Below are positions 10,988-23,806 of a DNA stretch of 64,000 nt, piece by piece (positions within the stretch are counted from its first letter, which is position 1; each line of letters begins with the position of its first letter). The notes beneath the pieces were generated by a model that saw only the letters and a list, made by a program, of their open reading frames with translations, searched no databases and was not told where the DNA came from. The DNA comes from Brassica napus (Eukaryota > Streptophyta > Magnoliopsida > Brassicales > Brassicaceae), in contig NC_063439.1 of the NCBI RefSeq assembly GCF_020379485.1, positions 23,498,098 to 23,562,097 on the forward strand, written 5' to 3'. The position numbers and the translations under genes were made by a program.

Positions 10988-12290
10988 GGTAGAGAGAAAT
11001 TGTGTCGTTGCAAGTTATGGGGAAGCAAAGCGCCAACTGCTACTGTGGTTTTTTTGGAAGTTTGAAATACGTTTCAACAACTATTCGATATAATTACTCC
11101 GGTTTAAGGCGGGTCGTGGAGGATTTTTTGTTGTTTCCCGGTTTCGGAAACCGATTTTTTTTATTTCTAGCGGTTTTTAATCAAAACGACATGCAGTGCA
11201 CACTCGCGTCCATACAACATCAAGGCTTTGCGAATGCGCACTTGGAAGCCAAAAGTGTAAAGTAATTTTGTTAACAACAAAGGAAACAAACACATGATGT
11301 GTCTCACTCTTTATTCCCTCCCTACACCCACATAGATTAAGACATGCGATTATTGCATCCTCATCAATTAATCTTCTCTAATCTTAACTAAAAGATTATT
11401 GTTTTCTATAAAAATCTATATATTCTGGATTATTCATGAATTGTTTCTCAGTGACTTATTCGATCACTTAAAATTATTTATATCTCAGTGATAATACTCA
11501 AAGTTTAGAATACTTTTGTAACTCAAAATTGTGAGTGTGACATACTGACATGAATGCTTTTTTTTTCAGAAGCGCACTAAACGTACGTACTAACTAGTTT
11601 ATTTCGCTCCGGCTATTCCACTACCAACTTTAGAACATTGGTTTGGATTAAAATGAATGAAAATGAGAATAGTATATTTCAGTTTAAAGATTCTATAATT
11701 CTAAAGAATGAGCTTAAAAGCTTTAGTTGTTGTGAAAGATAATTAAGGCGAAGAAAAGAAGCGAGAAGCCACAAGGACACTATATGATGCCTATTTTGGT
11801 ATGGGTACACATCCACATGCTTGCACATGTGTTCCGGCCAATTAGTTCTTGTTTTTCCATGTGGTTCGGTAGCTCTATATACACTCACGCACCCCTTATA
11901 TACTCACGTCATGGTCATTGCCAATCGAATCCATCGAAATCGTCATCACGCAATCCATGATCCACTCGCTTCAATAATGCAATATCTTCAGAATTTTTTT
12001 TTTCTTGCCATATACAGTTTTACATTCTCTCCTTGTCCAACGAAGACATTTATATCAATGTATCTAGAATGATTATGTGGGATCAATTAAATTGAGACAA
12101 GTCAAGTATATAGCAATGAACGAGTGTTAAGAAAAAAAATTTGGCCGCTTTTACTATTCATTGAACTGTTACAAGAAGCAGTGTTTATATGTGTAACATG
12201 TATGTGTTTTTAATATATGGAAAATTTTAGAAACAGAAAGAAATCAATGAAACAGAAATAGAGATGGTATGAACAACAAACAACACTCTG
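10988..12290. other. Intergenic region
   Basis: No gene is supported. Open frames here are short and lack recognisable domains. The Arabidopsis order would place a TIR-NBS-LRR gene here; no NB-ARC or LRR motif is visible. Confidence 0.4.
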
Positions 12291-13898
12291 TTAGTGTATG
12301 CCTTCTTCACATTTGACAATAATTTGATCAATATCAGGTAAAATGACGTTTTTGCCTACCAAGTCATGAGCCTTCAAGGACTCTTTGTTCCAATCTGTCT
12401 TATAGACAACGGTCAAAATAGAGATTGCACAAACGATCTGGGCCCCGAGTAGGCCATAGCATAGGCCCATGAAGTTTAAGCCCCACACAAACGCTAAAAT
12501 AACAGCCACTGGTGCTCCAACTACATAAAAGGCGTAGAAATTAATCTTCGCCCCTACACGTGGCCTCGCACTGCCACGTAGGATCCCGCAGCTTGTAGTT
12601 TGAGGACAGTTGGCAAGCTCACAAGCTCCGATCACTGGAAGAACCGCCGCGGTCAGCTCCAAGACAACTCCATCCGCCGTGAAAACTCTCCCCCAAGCCT
12701 TTCTCCCCACGGTGGTCCCCACAAGCCCGAAAACAGATACCGCCACGGCGGCTACGACAGCTACTGCCGCCGCCGTCCTCGCCTTCTCCGGCCGTCCTGC
12801 TCCCAACTCGTTGCTCACCCTCGTGGAAACCGCCGCGGAGAGCGCCGTGGGGATGGTATACATCAACGACGTCGTCTGGATCACGATGGCGGCCGCCGCT
12901 AGCGCCACCCTTGGCTCCGGGAGATAGCCGGCGAGGACCGTCATGAACTCGTACCACCACCACTCCAAACAAACCGCTATACAGCTTGGGACCGCGAACT
13001 TGATCAGCGTTGACCATACTTCATCATTGCAAGAGTCTCTCGAACTAGACAGCAGCAACGGCGTTTTAAGACAAGAACTGGTTTTGTCGCTTTTATGTTC
13101 TTCAAAGTATATGTAGCAAAGAAGAAGCAACAAGGAGATGAAGTTGGTGAGAAAAGACGAGACCGCGACTCCGGCGACGCCGAGTGAGATGTAAAACGTG
13201 AAGAAAGCTGTAATGGGGAGATGAAGAAGGACGGAGGCTAACGTGCACCACATCAAAGGCCACGTGGTGCCTTTACAACGCAAGTAAATACGTAAAGGAT
13301 GAAGGAAGCTATTAGCTAGCAGATCAGGCAAAGAGAAGGAGCAATAGAGAGATGCGACACGTGTGATGTCTTCTTGTTGGCGGAGGATTAGCATTAGAGG
13401 TTGGAGGCTCAGCCAGAGGAGAGAGATGGGAAGAGAAGCTAAGAGGAGGAGAAAGATGGTTCGCTTGAGGGTCAAGGAAGCGAGTGAAGGGTTTTTAGAG
13501 CCTATGGCTTGGCCACAAAGTGGTTCCATACCGGTGGCTAAACCGGAGAGAACGGAGTAACCGGTTATGTTTGTGAATCCAACGGCTAATGCTCCTCCGG
13601 CCAGCTCGAGGCTACCTAGTCGGCCCATACACGCGACGGAGGTCATGTTCTTTAGGTAGTTTAATAGGCTCATGGCGGCCACCGGGAAACTTATGTCCCA
13701 AATTTTCTTCATCTCCTCCACCACCTTTTTAAATATAAATTGGAATAATAAAATTAAATTATATAAGTGGATATATTTAAAACATTGATGGAGGCTGTAC
13801 TGAGAATAGATATTTTAGATATAATAAGATACCTCTGGCATTGTCGGGCTATACTTGTGTTGGAGATTTGTGAGACTTGAGTCTTCTTCTGCCACCAT
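12291..13898 (-). CDS. DTX55: MATE-family efflux transporter (DTX55-like)
   Basis: Two exons: 13833-13898 encodes MVAEEDSSLTNLQHKYSPTM and ends PE; after a 108-bp intron, 12291-13724 encodes VVEEMKKIWDISFPVAAMSL onward, for about 499 residues. The protein has about 12 hydrophobic segments in two homologous halves (MatE domains, roughly residues 30-190 and 255-420). It has family landmarks such as GMEPLCGQAIGSKN after the second helix and the second-half counterpart SAAVSTRVSNELGAGRPEKA. MATE proteins of this plant subgroup export organic solutes or hormone-related compounds by cation antiport at plasma, Golgi or vacuolar membranes; the substrate here cannot be read. Position and similarity point to AT5G49130. 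The region coding residues 270-360 is GC-rich and produces spurious frames on both strands. Confidence 0.93.
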
Positions 13899-14254
13899 TG
13901 TTAGAGTTTGTTTTGATTGAGATGAGGGATTTCAAAATATGAAGAGAAGATGCCCTTTTATATAGATTTTTTGTGTGTTTAGTAGCATGGTTCCTAGTTT
14001 CGCATGGTGGGGATTTCAAAAAAAAAAAATCATTATTTTGTTAATCTTTTCTTGGAGGGGAAACATGCAGACGGAATAAATTAAAAACAATCCATATTTT
14101 TTAGTTAGTAAAGATGACTTTCTGTCCTATATTTGTGATTAAATTAGAGATTTTCTTGACCACAAAAGTACGAAATCTGAATCAGATTTTTTCGTACATA
14201 AAGCGTCACATAAACAAACGAAAGTATAGGTATGTGGCAATTTAATACAACAGA

Positions 14255-14298
14255 AAAACAATGAAGAACTTGTTCAAAAAAAAAAAACAATAAAGAAC
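14255..14298 (+). repeat. Poly(A) micro-insertion with 16-bp direct repeats
   Basis: Direct repeats AAAAACAATGAAGAAC (14255-14270) and AAAAACAATAAAGAAC (14283-14298), one mismatch, flank a 12-base insert that reads TTGTTC followed by A residues. The arrangement matches the scars at 16192-16250 and 21898-21940. Confidence 0.55.
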
Positions 14299-16191
14299 AA
14301 AAACTCAAATCAAATTTCTTCACAACATGCGCTGATCACCTTAGTACAAAGTTCCATTATATGATTATCTCTTTATAAAAGTTTCAAATCATCTAAAATA
14401 AATTGTTGCTAAGGAGTGGAGTTTTATTATAACCAAATTTCATATTGAGGCCTATACTAATCTTCAGAAGCTGCAGCAACAACTATTATGCAGTATTCAA
14501 TAAAATGAGGTGCCAAATAACGTAAACTTTTCTTTGGTTTAAAATCTTACAGGAGAAAGTAAACTATCATCATCAGATTTCGTTAACCGAGTCTGCATTT
14601 TTACAAAAAAAATCACTATAAGAAGTTAAGATTGACCTAAAATTTAATCTTTATGCTCAAAAAGATTATGCATAGAACTTCCTTTGATTTCCCTTTTTTT
14701 CTAAAATAATGTTGATAAAGATATTTATGGAGCCAAACTAAAGATATTCGTAGAAAGTGATATGATTGGTCCATCAGGCTAGAAATGAAACTAGTTAAAA
14801 TTAGGTATAGCTCAATGTCTTGTCTCCCTCTCACTGTTATTATCAACATAGAATCGAATTGTAAATTATGTATACCTTTTTCTCTCCTTTTATTTCTTAC
14901 TCCCACTCCACTCCTTGTATACAAATGACATTTTACATCATGCCTTTGCTTACATAGAAAAATAACCAATAATCATCACAATTGATATATTTATACAGTT
15001 CGTTTGAAAATATTTTAAAGACATAATTTTCAAAACATATACTGATATTCATAATTACATATAATTCCTTAGAATTATCTTTTAGGTTGGAGAAAACCAA
15101 GTGAAAATTAACAGAAACACAAGTAGTGAAGGAGAAGTACAAATAGAGACAGTCGTGATGTTCCCCTTATACAAAGGAAACATATCATCTATCCTTTCCT
15201 CACTAATATACACGTCTTCTATTCTTTCGCTTCTCCCGCACGTGGCCTATTGTTCCTACTTACATCTCCATCGTTGATCTCGATATCTCTCAATCTACAC
15301 GTAACTCACGCATAGACATATGCCTAACCTTGTGTGATATTGTTTGTGTGATATAAGGCTTGGTCTACTTCCTAAACTCATATAGTAAAATCCTATAGTA
15401 AACATAATGTTAGTTTAAAACCAAAATGTTTTAGAATTGGTGAACTGTGATGGATAGTAATATCCTTTAATGGAACCGTGCATGGTTAGACATTTCTCAC
15501 TAGATATAGCACTTAAGTCTTCTCCTTTGTTATTCACATATCCGACATTTCTAATGTGCTTTTAGACTCTAACATAATGCTATAATGATTACACATTGAA
15601 CAAATTTCTATAATGGAAACATAAATAAATTATTCTATATTTTGTTGTCCACATTGTGGCTTACTAGTTCATATAATTTGACTAGATTTTGGGGTGAACC
15701 CATTCACCATAACTAATCAAGCAGTAATTAATGGAATATCTTGAAAAGCAAAGAAAAAGTCAAATGTTAAGATCCGGTTTGAGACATTTGTCATAATCAA
15801 ATTATTCGCTGTTGTTTAATTATTGACCAATTGACTTTATAACGGCAGATGAATAGACTAGATGGAGGAGCAAATTCAATACAACTTGCGTAAATTAATA
15901 GTATCAGATGAGCTGATAAATATATTAAAATAATAATCTATACTGGTTTTGAGTTTGTTAAGTGTAAAATTAACATAATCTGATTTGAAACCATGTACGA
16001 GTTGACGCTTTACCCTTCCCCATAGACGCATATACTAGCAACATTAATAATCCCGGCTTTGACGAGATGAATTGACCAAAAGAACAAAAAATTCCATTAT
16101 CTTTTGGATTTGTGTATCACTTGGCCTCATCACTCATCAGTCCCCATTAATGTTCATAGATCACCCCTTCAGACGAGAAACACACAATATT

Positions 16192-16250
16192 GTATAGAAC
16201 TATATAAGGGTGTTTCAAAAAAAAAAAAAAAAGTATAGAACTATATAAGG
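16192..16250 (+). repeat. Poly(A) micro-insertion with 18-bp direct repeats
   Basis: A perfect 18-bp repeat GTATAGAACTATATAAGG occupies 16192-16209 and 16233-16250. Between them is a 23-base insert, GTGTTTC plus 16 A residues. This is the cleanest example in the window of a poly(A)-ended insertion flanked by a long target-site duplication, the usual mark of target-primed reverse transcription by LINE machinery. Confidence 0.7.
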
Positions 16251-18298
16251 AAGAAATTGGGGGGGTGGGGTGAATGGGATAAACGAATGAATTAGAAAAG
16301 CAAAGGCATTTGTGTAAAGTAAACGACAGCAACTGGGTCATAATTGGCAACCATGCATGTCTCTTAGTTACTATGTCTTGTCTACGATGTAATCTTTGAA
16401 GACTAATCACATGTTCAATCATAAGTAAACTTGAAGTTACTCTGCAGATTTTGAGAAACAGAATAAATCATAATTGACGACCATGCAATACAATGACGAC
16501 TTTTTCTCTATTTAAGTCCAGTTTGATTATGATGTGTTGTTGGTAATCCACTAATATAAACGGATTAAGAAACTGAAAGTTCACACTGATATTCATATTC
16601 CAAGTAAAAATATTAGATTCACTCATCATGTTTGCAATAATATCAACGTGAAAACTTAATTATATTGATGTGTGTTTGTTTAGAGTCATGATGTTTAGTA
16701 GTCTAATCATCAACAATAAGAGTGGTGCTTTTCACAATTAACCTTTGCTTGTATCTAAACCCACAACCCCACATCTCCCTACACATTATATAACATAAGA
16801 AGAGGCCATTATTTGAAACAGAAAATCATGTTAAGTTGTTAACGTACATAAAGAAATTTAAAAATTAAAAGTTTTAAAAGTGGTTCAGGAAATAAAAGGA
16901 ACCAACATAAGCTACAACGGAATTATAAATTTGTGGAATGAAAATCATTTAGAATGGTTTATTCCAGTAATTTCACAAGAAAAAATTATCATTTAAATTG
17001 AATTATCATTCCATAGGTTTCACATCAATTCCTTAAAAATAAAATAAAAACCTTCCTATATTTTCATTTACAATTATGATAAGTAATGAACGAAATAAAT
17101 CTATTTTGTTAATTTCTTATCATATTTATAGAAAGATTTTTATTGGAATGGAAAACGGTAAGATGAAAAAGTAAAAGAGGTCGTCGGGGCCATAGAAATT
17201 ACTTTCCATCCTCCTAGTAGTTTCATCTCTCTCTTGTTTCGTCAAGCTTATGAATCATAAGTATTCTCCTATGTAAGCTAATGTTTAGTTGAATATTAAG
17301 CATGTTTCATCATACTTTTTTAAATTTTATGGTTGTTTCAAATATGCATTGTATGTTTTTAGTATTTTAATTTGAAAGCTCTTTACAAAAAAAAAAAGAA
17401 TCTGTTTCATGTTTTTACTTATTTCATATCGTTCTATTATTTTTTCCCCACTAATTCCCTTTCATGGCTACTATTTACGCTAACCTTTGAATTAAACAGT
17501 ACTGTTTGTTGATATCAACAAAAACAGCAAAGAATTTAAATTTTTTTGCAAAGAAAAATTAAATATATCCTGAATAAGATTGACCATAGTTAGCTAAGAT
17601 TGACCACACTTAGCTGGTTTTGTGCATTACAATCAATGAAAAAAGTGAAAATATTGAAGCTATTCAGATTTCAGAGCACGAGATTGACTGTGATTAGTGT
17701 TCAGCCGATACCAAAATATTCAAAAGAAAATGAACAAAAAGAAAAGAAAATCGAGTTGTGGAAGTATATCAAGGTTTGGGCCTTTATCGAAATAGCGCGT
17801 ATGTAGCCTTTAACTATATGGGCCATATAAGAACTCTGACCCACTTAATATTATCTAATCAGCCCATTCAGCCTTTTGTCTCCTTATCTTCTAAAATCAT
17901 CAGCAAAAGTGAAGATCCTTTGAAACGTTACACGAATAAAAAAACTCTCTCATAGTAGACTTATGAAACACACACAAAACGACAAAATCAAACTAGATAA
18001 CTTTTGAGAAATTATCAAAAGCAAAAAACTTGAGGTAAAAAAAGAAGAAGAAAAGTTACACAAGTCATGAAGAGGACTGGAGGAGGATAAACACGTGGCG
18101 AGTATCAAGCAAAAGAAATCAAATCAATCGTCCTCACGTAGTACACTTGTAGGTCCCACCTATCCTCTATACATCTTTATAACCATTTTATTAAAACATT
18201 TTCATTACCAAAACTTCTTCTTCTTCTTCCTCTAGCCATTAACACCTGAAAAATCTCGAAACCATAAAGGAAGAAGAATAGATAATGAGATAAAAGAG

Positions 18299-18806
18299 AT
18301 GAAAATGGTGGGACTAAGTATTGTTTTGGAGTCTTCTAACAACAACACTCTCAGCAACTGCTTTGTTAGTCCCAAACCGCATCAGGTTGTCAACAAATCC
18401 ACCGTCGTGGTCAGCGCCATCGCCTCTGACCTCCGCCGTGGTAGTTCTTATCCGGATTCTGGGTTTCTCAAACATTGTTTTCTCTGTAAAAGGAAACTTC
18501 TTCCAGCAAAAGATATCTACATGTACAAGTAAGTCATCGACGAACGTAAATAAATCAATTTTTTTATTACACGACTTGTGTTAATGTTTCTCTGATGTGT
18601 TTTTGTTTTGGCATGAATCTGTCAGAGGTGATAGAGGTTTCTGCAGCGTGGAGTGTAGATCGAAGCAGATGGTCATGGACGAAGAAGAAAGCTTTAGAAG
18701 AGAGAACTGTTCCTTCATGGCTGTCAATAAGACGAAGTCTGACTCTCCGGCGCCGGCGTCTTCAGGCGGTGGTCATCACCGTCACCGTCGTGATACGAGA
18801 AACTGA
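18299..18806 (+). CDS. FCS-like zinc finger (FLZ/DUF581) protein
   Basis: Two exons, 18299-18528 and 18626-18806, joined by a GT-AG intron, give about 136 residues. The FLZ domain is split by the intron: FLKHCFLCKRKLLPAKDIYMY then KGDRGFCSVECRSKQM. The four zinc-ligand cysteines (CxxC and the later CSxEC) and the FCS triplet are present. FLZ proteins are small plant adaptors that bind SnRK1 kinase subunits and act in energy and stress signalling. The N-terminal part (VGLSIVLESS) is also typical. The tail is basic and His-rich (HHRHRRDTRN). Start: M at 18299, with a second in-frame ATG two codons on. The place matches AT5G49120 in Arabidopsis order. Confidence 0.9.
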
Positions 18807-21034
18807 GCAGGCGGTTTTGGAGAAAGCATTGCAAACTGAAAAGTGTGATTTGACTTTTCCACCCTTTGGACTTATTTTTGTCGTTTTGTTTTATGAGATG
18901 TAAAACCAGAAGGGTGTTTTCGGTATTTCTTGTTTACATATCTATGGGAGTGGGAGCACCTAGTTTCTATTTATTTGGTTCTTTACTTCTTTCTCATGAA
19001 GCTTTTACCTTTTTTGCCTACATTATCAACGTATTGTCACCAACTCTGTAGTTAATGTTTGATGGAACTAAGTTAAAGTAGAGAGTTTATTTGTTTTGTT
19101 TCCACCATGCAACTTTATCTTTATTAGGTTAACGTATAGCTTCAAAGAAGATGACCTCCTCATGAATTTTAGGATAAAAGGGATTTTGTAGTATAGTAGT
19201 GGTTAGTGATAGACTTTGTTGATCTAATCCACAAAGCGACAACCAAAATAACACGTAGTGAAAAAAATACTACTAAATAAATGCTCTTTATATTATAATA
19301 TACAAATAGAGATATTCTCTTTTGTTTCATGCGAATTTGCTTCAATGTGTGGGAGAATCTTAAAGCTTTTGACCGACATATGTTTCAATATATTTGTGTG
19401 TGTCGCAGTTAAACGTATATTTGAATTTATTTATATGATTTTTTTTTGTAAAAGGGCATTTTATTTATATATATGATTTCAACGAAACTATAGTGTAATA
19501 TTCGTTATTTACATATAAAAAACATTTATTAACTTCTTTGCTTTTTCATTATGTCGATTGTAAATCAAACTATGCATCATACGAGAAGGAGAAATGGACT
19601 ATTTGGACCTTTTTTTATAACGTTCCTTTGTTTTATTCATAAAGGAAAAGCATCATTATGTATGTGTACAATTGAATACTACACAAGATTAGCATGTTAT
19701 ACTAACTACCGTCGGGTCAACCAAGTATTTTCCAAAATGATGATAATAGATTTCTTGTTCTCATGTCAGAACGTACGTTTTGTAAATTAGTATCATCGAA
19801 AGTTTATGTAGTTTTTCAAATTAACAATAGCTGAGATTAAAGAAAAATAAAACATGAGAAATACAACAATTCATATAAAATGTTAAGCAAATGATCAAAT
19901 ACAATATACAACAAATCCATTTACAAATGACATATTAGGATAAAATAGCGAGTTTGACATTTTTTTCAAAACAGAGAACAATTTGTACACACTGTGCACA
20001 AACATGATAATGTGAGTTTTCACTTGTTAAGAATATGAGAAAAAATATCACCCATCACCCAGTATATAAAAGAGTATTATCACTTAGTCAAGTTTCATTA
20101 AGTTTTTTTCTTTGTTGTTTTTGAATAATGTGGACCAATTTAATTTTGACATTTTACTTTGTCTTCGTGTGAAAATTGTACCATGAAATGTATTGATTAC
20201 TACTTCCATATTCATAGGATCCGACTGCAAAGAGCAGTGAGGTCCATTACCTGTTGTCTCACTCTCTCACTTTTCAAAGTGGGTTAAAAATGTATTGGTG
20301 GGGTTTAAATTAGTTTTGTGACCAGTCTTTAGTTTAATGCAATATGACAAGAGAAGAGAATCTCGACGTCTTTTACTTGAACACACCACCACCTTAATGC
20401 TCTTTGAAGTTTAAATTAATGCAATATGACTTCTCTTTTCCCATATCACCTGCCTCATTCATTAACAAGAGATTTCCATTAACAATAGCTCTTATTGCAT
20501 GTCTGACATTTTCTTTATCACTAGAAAAATTGAACTGGATTATACAGCCTGTAAACTCGTTACTTATAGACGTCAGGTATATAATCTTAAATGTCTACCT
20601 TAGGAAATTGTGAAATTCGATAACCATTCTCTTTTAGAGCTTTAGTTATTATAATCCCAACTATGTTTAAACGGATAAGGCTGTGTTATTTTAGTGTAGG
20701 TGGATTTGATAATGAAAGGTCAGAAGGCCACATGTTCCTTTAAACTATCATTCTTAATGCAAAACCCACACTTTTCCAATTATTTTTATAATGGAAACAC
20801 AAATCACTAGTGTAAGTAAAACGCTTTTTGATTATATTACTCATAGAGTTTATTAATTGACAATGTTGAACGTAGAATGTGTCCATAAGCAATACCCCTA
20901 ATGCAACACTTTGTAGAGATGAGAGTGAGCTGACCTGCCATGAAGACTTGCTGTTCAAGGAAACATGTGAGCTATTAAGTACAACGCCTTATGTTCCTTA
21001 TCTGAGCTTGCTAATTTTATTTACAAACATGAAC
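18807..21034. other. Intergenic region
   Basis: FLZ 3' UTR followed by AT-rich spacer. A possible poly(T)-edged micro-insertion with imperfect AT-rich repeats lies around 19424-19480. I see no gene; the frames present are short and without motifs. Confidence 0.45.
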
Positions 21035-21593
21035 CTAAAATGTTTCAGAATCTTCATCGGAATCTTCCACAGTCCAACTCTTCTTTGCTATCTTTTTAGG
21101 ACGACTAAAGCCACTTCCTTCTTCTGCTGCTATTTCTTTATCAGAATGCAAGTTTTAGTAACGTTGCTTAGCTGAATAAGGTATCATTCATAATCTTCTC
21201 TCTTGAATATCAAATTAGGAATACATTTTTCTCCTGTTTGATCTTGTTGATTATGCCCTTTGAACTGGAACTCACACTTTCCTGTTGTTATTTCATTTTA
21301 AACTTTGAAGAAGGAGGCCTCACATCATGATATTGGATCATGCATCAATAACGAAGAAACATCAATCCATACGACTGCTTGCACAACTTTTACCTTTTGC
21401 ATTTCAACTAAAAGGGATCATATACTGAAACCGTGAGGCACTTCACACTTGCAAGTTACTTCCACGAGTTTTTGAAACATAAGGCCGGGAAGAGTTTGCT
21501 TGCAATCCTTGGCAGCAATCTTCTGTTTCGCAGTCTGTGCCAATTGTTTGTAAAACCTAACTGCTAGTTTAAGAAACTGCGTTGCTTGCGAGT
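21035..21593 (-). pseudogene. FANCI: 3' relic of a FANCI-like DNA-repair gene
   Basis: Minus-strand pieces read like the C-terminus of the Fanconi anaemia group I protein: after an acceptor at 21594, FLKLAVRFYKQLAQTAKQKI then LPGLMFQKLVEVTCK; then SKGIINKIKQE near 21230-21260; then EDYE, a stop at 21184-21186, and YLIQLSNVTKTC; last EEGSGFSRPKKIAKKSWTVE with SDEDSETF and a stop at 21035-21037. A frame change after VEVTCK (where LTVSVYDPF appears in another frame) and the internal stop show decay. FANCI with FANCD2 forms the clamp that marks crosslinked DNA for repair; the full plant protein exceeds 1200 residues, so most of the gene is lost. The place between AT5G49120-like and AT5G49100-like genes is that of AT5G49110. 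Confidence 0.75.
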
Positions 21594-22688
21594 CTGCAGA
21601 TCATGAAAGCATTTATAATAATAACAAGCTCACTTACAGTTAGTGAGAGTAAGGCAGAGACTTTGAGAAGTAAGAACTCAGCTTTGAGGTTCATTGAAAA
21701 AATGGACGAGAGTATCCTGACTGGTTTATGACCATGTAAGATTACTGAAAAATCATTTGGGCCTTAGTTTATCTGGGCTTAGGGCCCAAGGAATCCGGAC
21801 AGTATTGTTGATCCTTAACACAGTGGACGATTCTGTAAAATGTTAATGAAAAGCACCAAGATTCCTTACTAGTGGACTTCTTGGTTAATGTCATTACACG
21901 TTTAGATACTTTTTTTTTTGAACTATACGTTTAGATACTTAAGCATTAGATAAACAGATGACATGGCGGTGAGTCGGTGACTGTATGCAGAGCGAGGCCA
22001 GGCTTTTGCGAGCCTGTGTCCATGCAAACTAGCCTTAAATGTAGGCAGCTATATATCAATCCAGCTCGATCTTTATCAAGTAACACTATTACGTGAAGCT
22101 TCTCTTCTTTTTACTATTATACGTAATCCACTCGTACTTTCCAACCTAGACGATATATCATATTATGTGTATTATAATCAGTCAGTGATCAATCAAATAT
22201 AATTACGAAAATAATAGTAGTTCTTAGGTAGTGTGCTCCCAAGGTGGCGTGACATCTTTCCCATCTCTTACTCTATGTCTCTACGTGTTTTTAGAATAAA
22301 GACAAAACAAAGATAAAAGGATGTGCATGCATGTGAGCCTCTTCTTATCAATCAGACGGCTCTAATTGTAAACTTAAGCGTAACATGCACCATTGGATTC
22401 TCCATTTCACCCATGATAATAAATGAAGATAGGGATACTCCAACTTCTATAAAGCATTCACATATTCATTTAAGTTGGATTCTTGTTCATTACGTCAAAT
22501 ATTTTAATTTTCGTGATGGTTTTGTTTTAATGTTAAAGAAAAAAGCTTAACATACAATTTACATGGTGGGGGGGGGGGGGGGACAAAAATAAAATAGAAG
22601 ACGTGGTCTATGAGAGAGACGACACAGTGGTCAATGGTGCAATAAGCTCAAAAAGACATGAAAATTCAATGTTGTTTTTTTGGACCAC

Positions 22689-22721
<33 letters not shown>

Positions 22722-23806
22722 TTCTCCATATCTCCTTCTTACAAATTACAACCAAGATTTTATAAAAATCAGCGGCTAATCCAAGAGAAACGTCGTCTTC
22801 TGGTGTAGAAGTGACGCTCATTTAAAATATTCATGATGTCTGTTTCGGTTCGTTATCTTTTCCCATTCGTTTTCAATTAACTATTCACACACGGTTTCCA
22901 AATTCTATATCTATATAATCACCTGTATATAATCATCATAAAAAGTTAAAAAAAAAACACAAAACAAAATTTAACAAATAGTAGAATCTAATATTTGTGG
23001 AGATTTTAAAATCACAAATACTGATTTTAAAGATACATAACTCAACTATCATAAACTCTCGCCTAAATACACTATGAAACAAGAGGCTGCATACCGGAAC
23101 ACCTTCTCTCAACATTATTCGCACTCCAAGATCAGTTAAACTGATCCTTTTCTTTAGAACTCGTCAAATGGGGAGTTAACATTTGTGTAGACATTCACCC
23201 TATTCCTACTTAAGCTCTCACATATAAAAAGCATACAAGTATCAGATTCCCCGCTATAAAGGTTATTTTCAAAGCCAGCTTCAACAATCTCTAGTTAAAA
23301 CATCATTTGGTATCATGGGTATATCTCTATGCTGCTTCATGTGTTTTCTATAAGAAAAAAATTAATATTTTTTTTCTCTTATGAATGCAAAAAAAAATCT
23401 AAAAGTATATACCGTCTAGCAATGTAGCTAACTTTTAAGTTAACTTTTAGCTAGAAGCATAGGGTGTTTAATAAGCAGCAGAGGGGATTGGTTTAGTAAT
23501 GGTTACAGAAAGAAAGCCTTTTTAGTGTCCTAAACTAAAATGTGATTATAGAGAGAGAAGAAAGAAAGAAGTCAGTCAGAGAAACCCACGTGCACCTGGG
23601 AACTCGACCCCTCTTCTCTGCACAAACCCACTCCTTCATTTCCTCCATTTTCATTCTCACTCAAGCAATCTCTCTCTCTCTCTCTCAAAAGAAGCGAACC
23701 AATGAACCTGAAAGCTTGACTTCTCCTTCTTCTTCTTCTTCGTTTAGATTCCCTGAACCTCTCTCTCCCCCTCTCACACACACATAAACAGAGGAGTCTA
23801 TCATCA
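21594..23806. other. Intergenic region with simple repeats
   Basis: No gene is supported. It holds a poly(T) micro-insertion scar (21898-21940), a run of 15 G (22568-22582), a (CTTT)n tract at about 22689-22720 and CT-rich 5' UTR sequence before the next gene (about 23520-23806). Confidence 0.5.
21898..21940 (-). repeat. Poly(A) micro-insertion (minus) with 14-bp direct repeats
   Basis: A perfect 14-bp repeat ACGTTTAGATACTT at 21898-21911 and 21927-21940 flanks a 15-base insert that on the minus strand reads ATAGTTC followed by A residues. The TTC-A(n) end resembles the inserts at 14.3 and 16.2 kb. Confidence 0.6.

Larger units (their letters stand above)
13899..18298. other. 4.4-kb AT-rich intergenic region
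   Basis: No coding gene is supported; frames are short, AT-rich and lack domains. Two micro-insertions with a poly(A) end and flanking direct repeats lie at 14271-14282 and 16210-16232. The last 200 bases hold a CT/TTC-rich leader typical of plant 5' UTRs before the FLZ gene. Confidence 0.5.

Noticed and set aside
12600..13017. Several long frames on both strands (100-132 codons) over the MATE gene
   Set aside because: They are shadows of a GC-rich part of the MATE coding sequence and lack family motifs; the MATE frame explains the openness.
22689..22720. (CTTT)n tract as a possible CRISPR-like or regulatory array
   Set aside because: It is a simple microsatellite without spacers.
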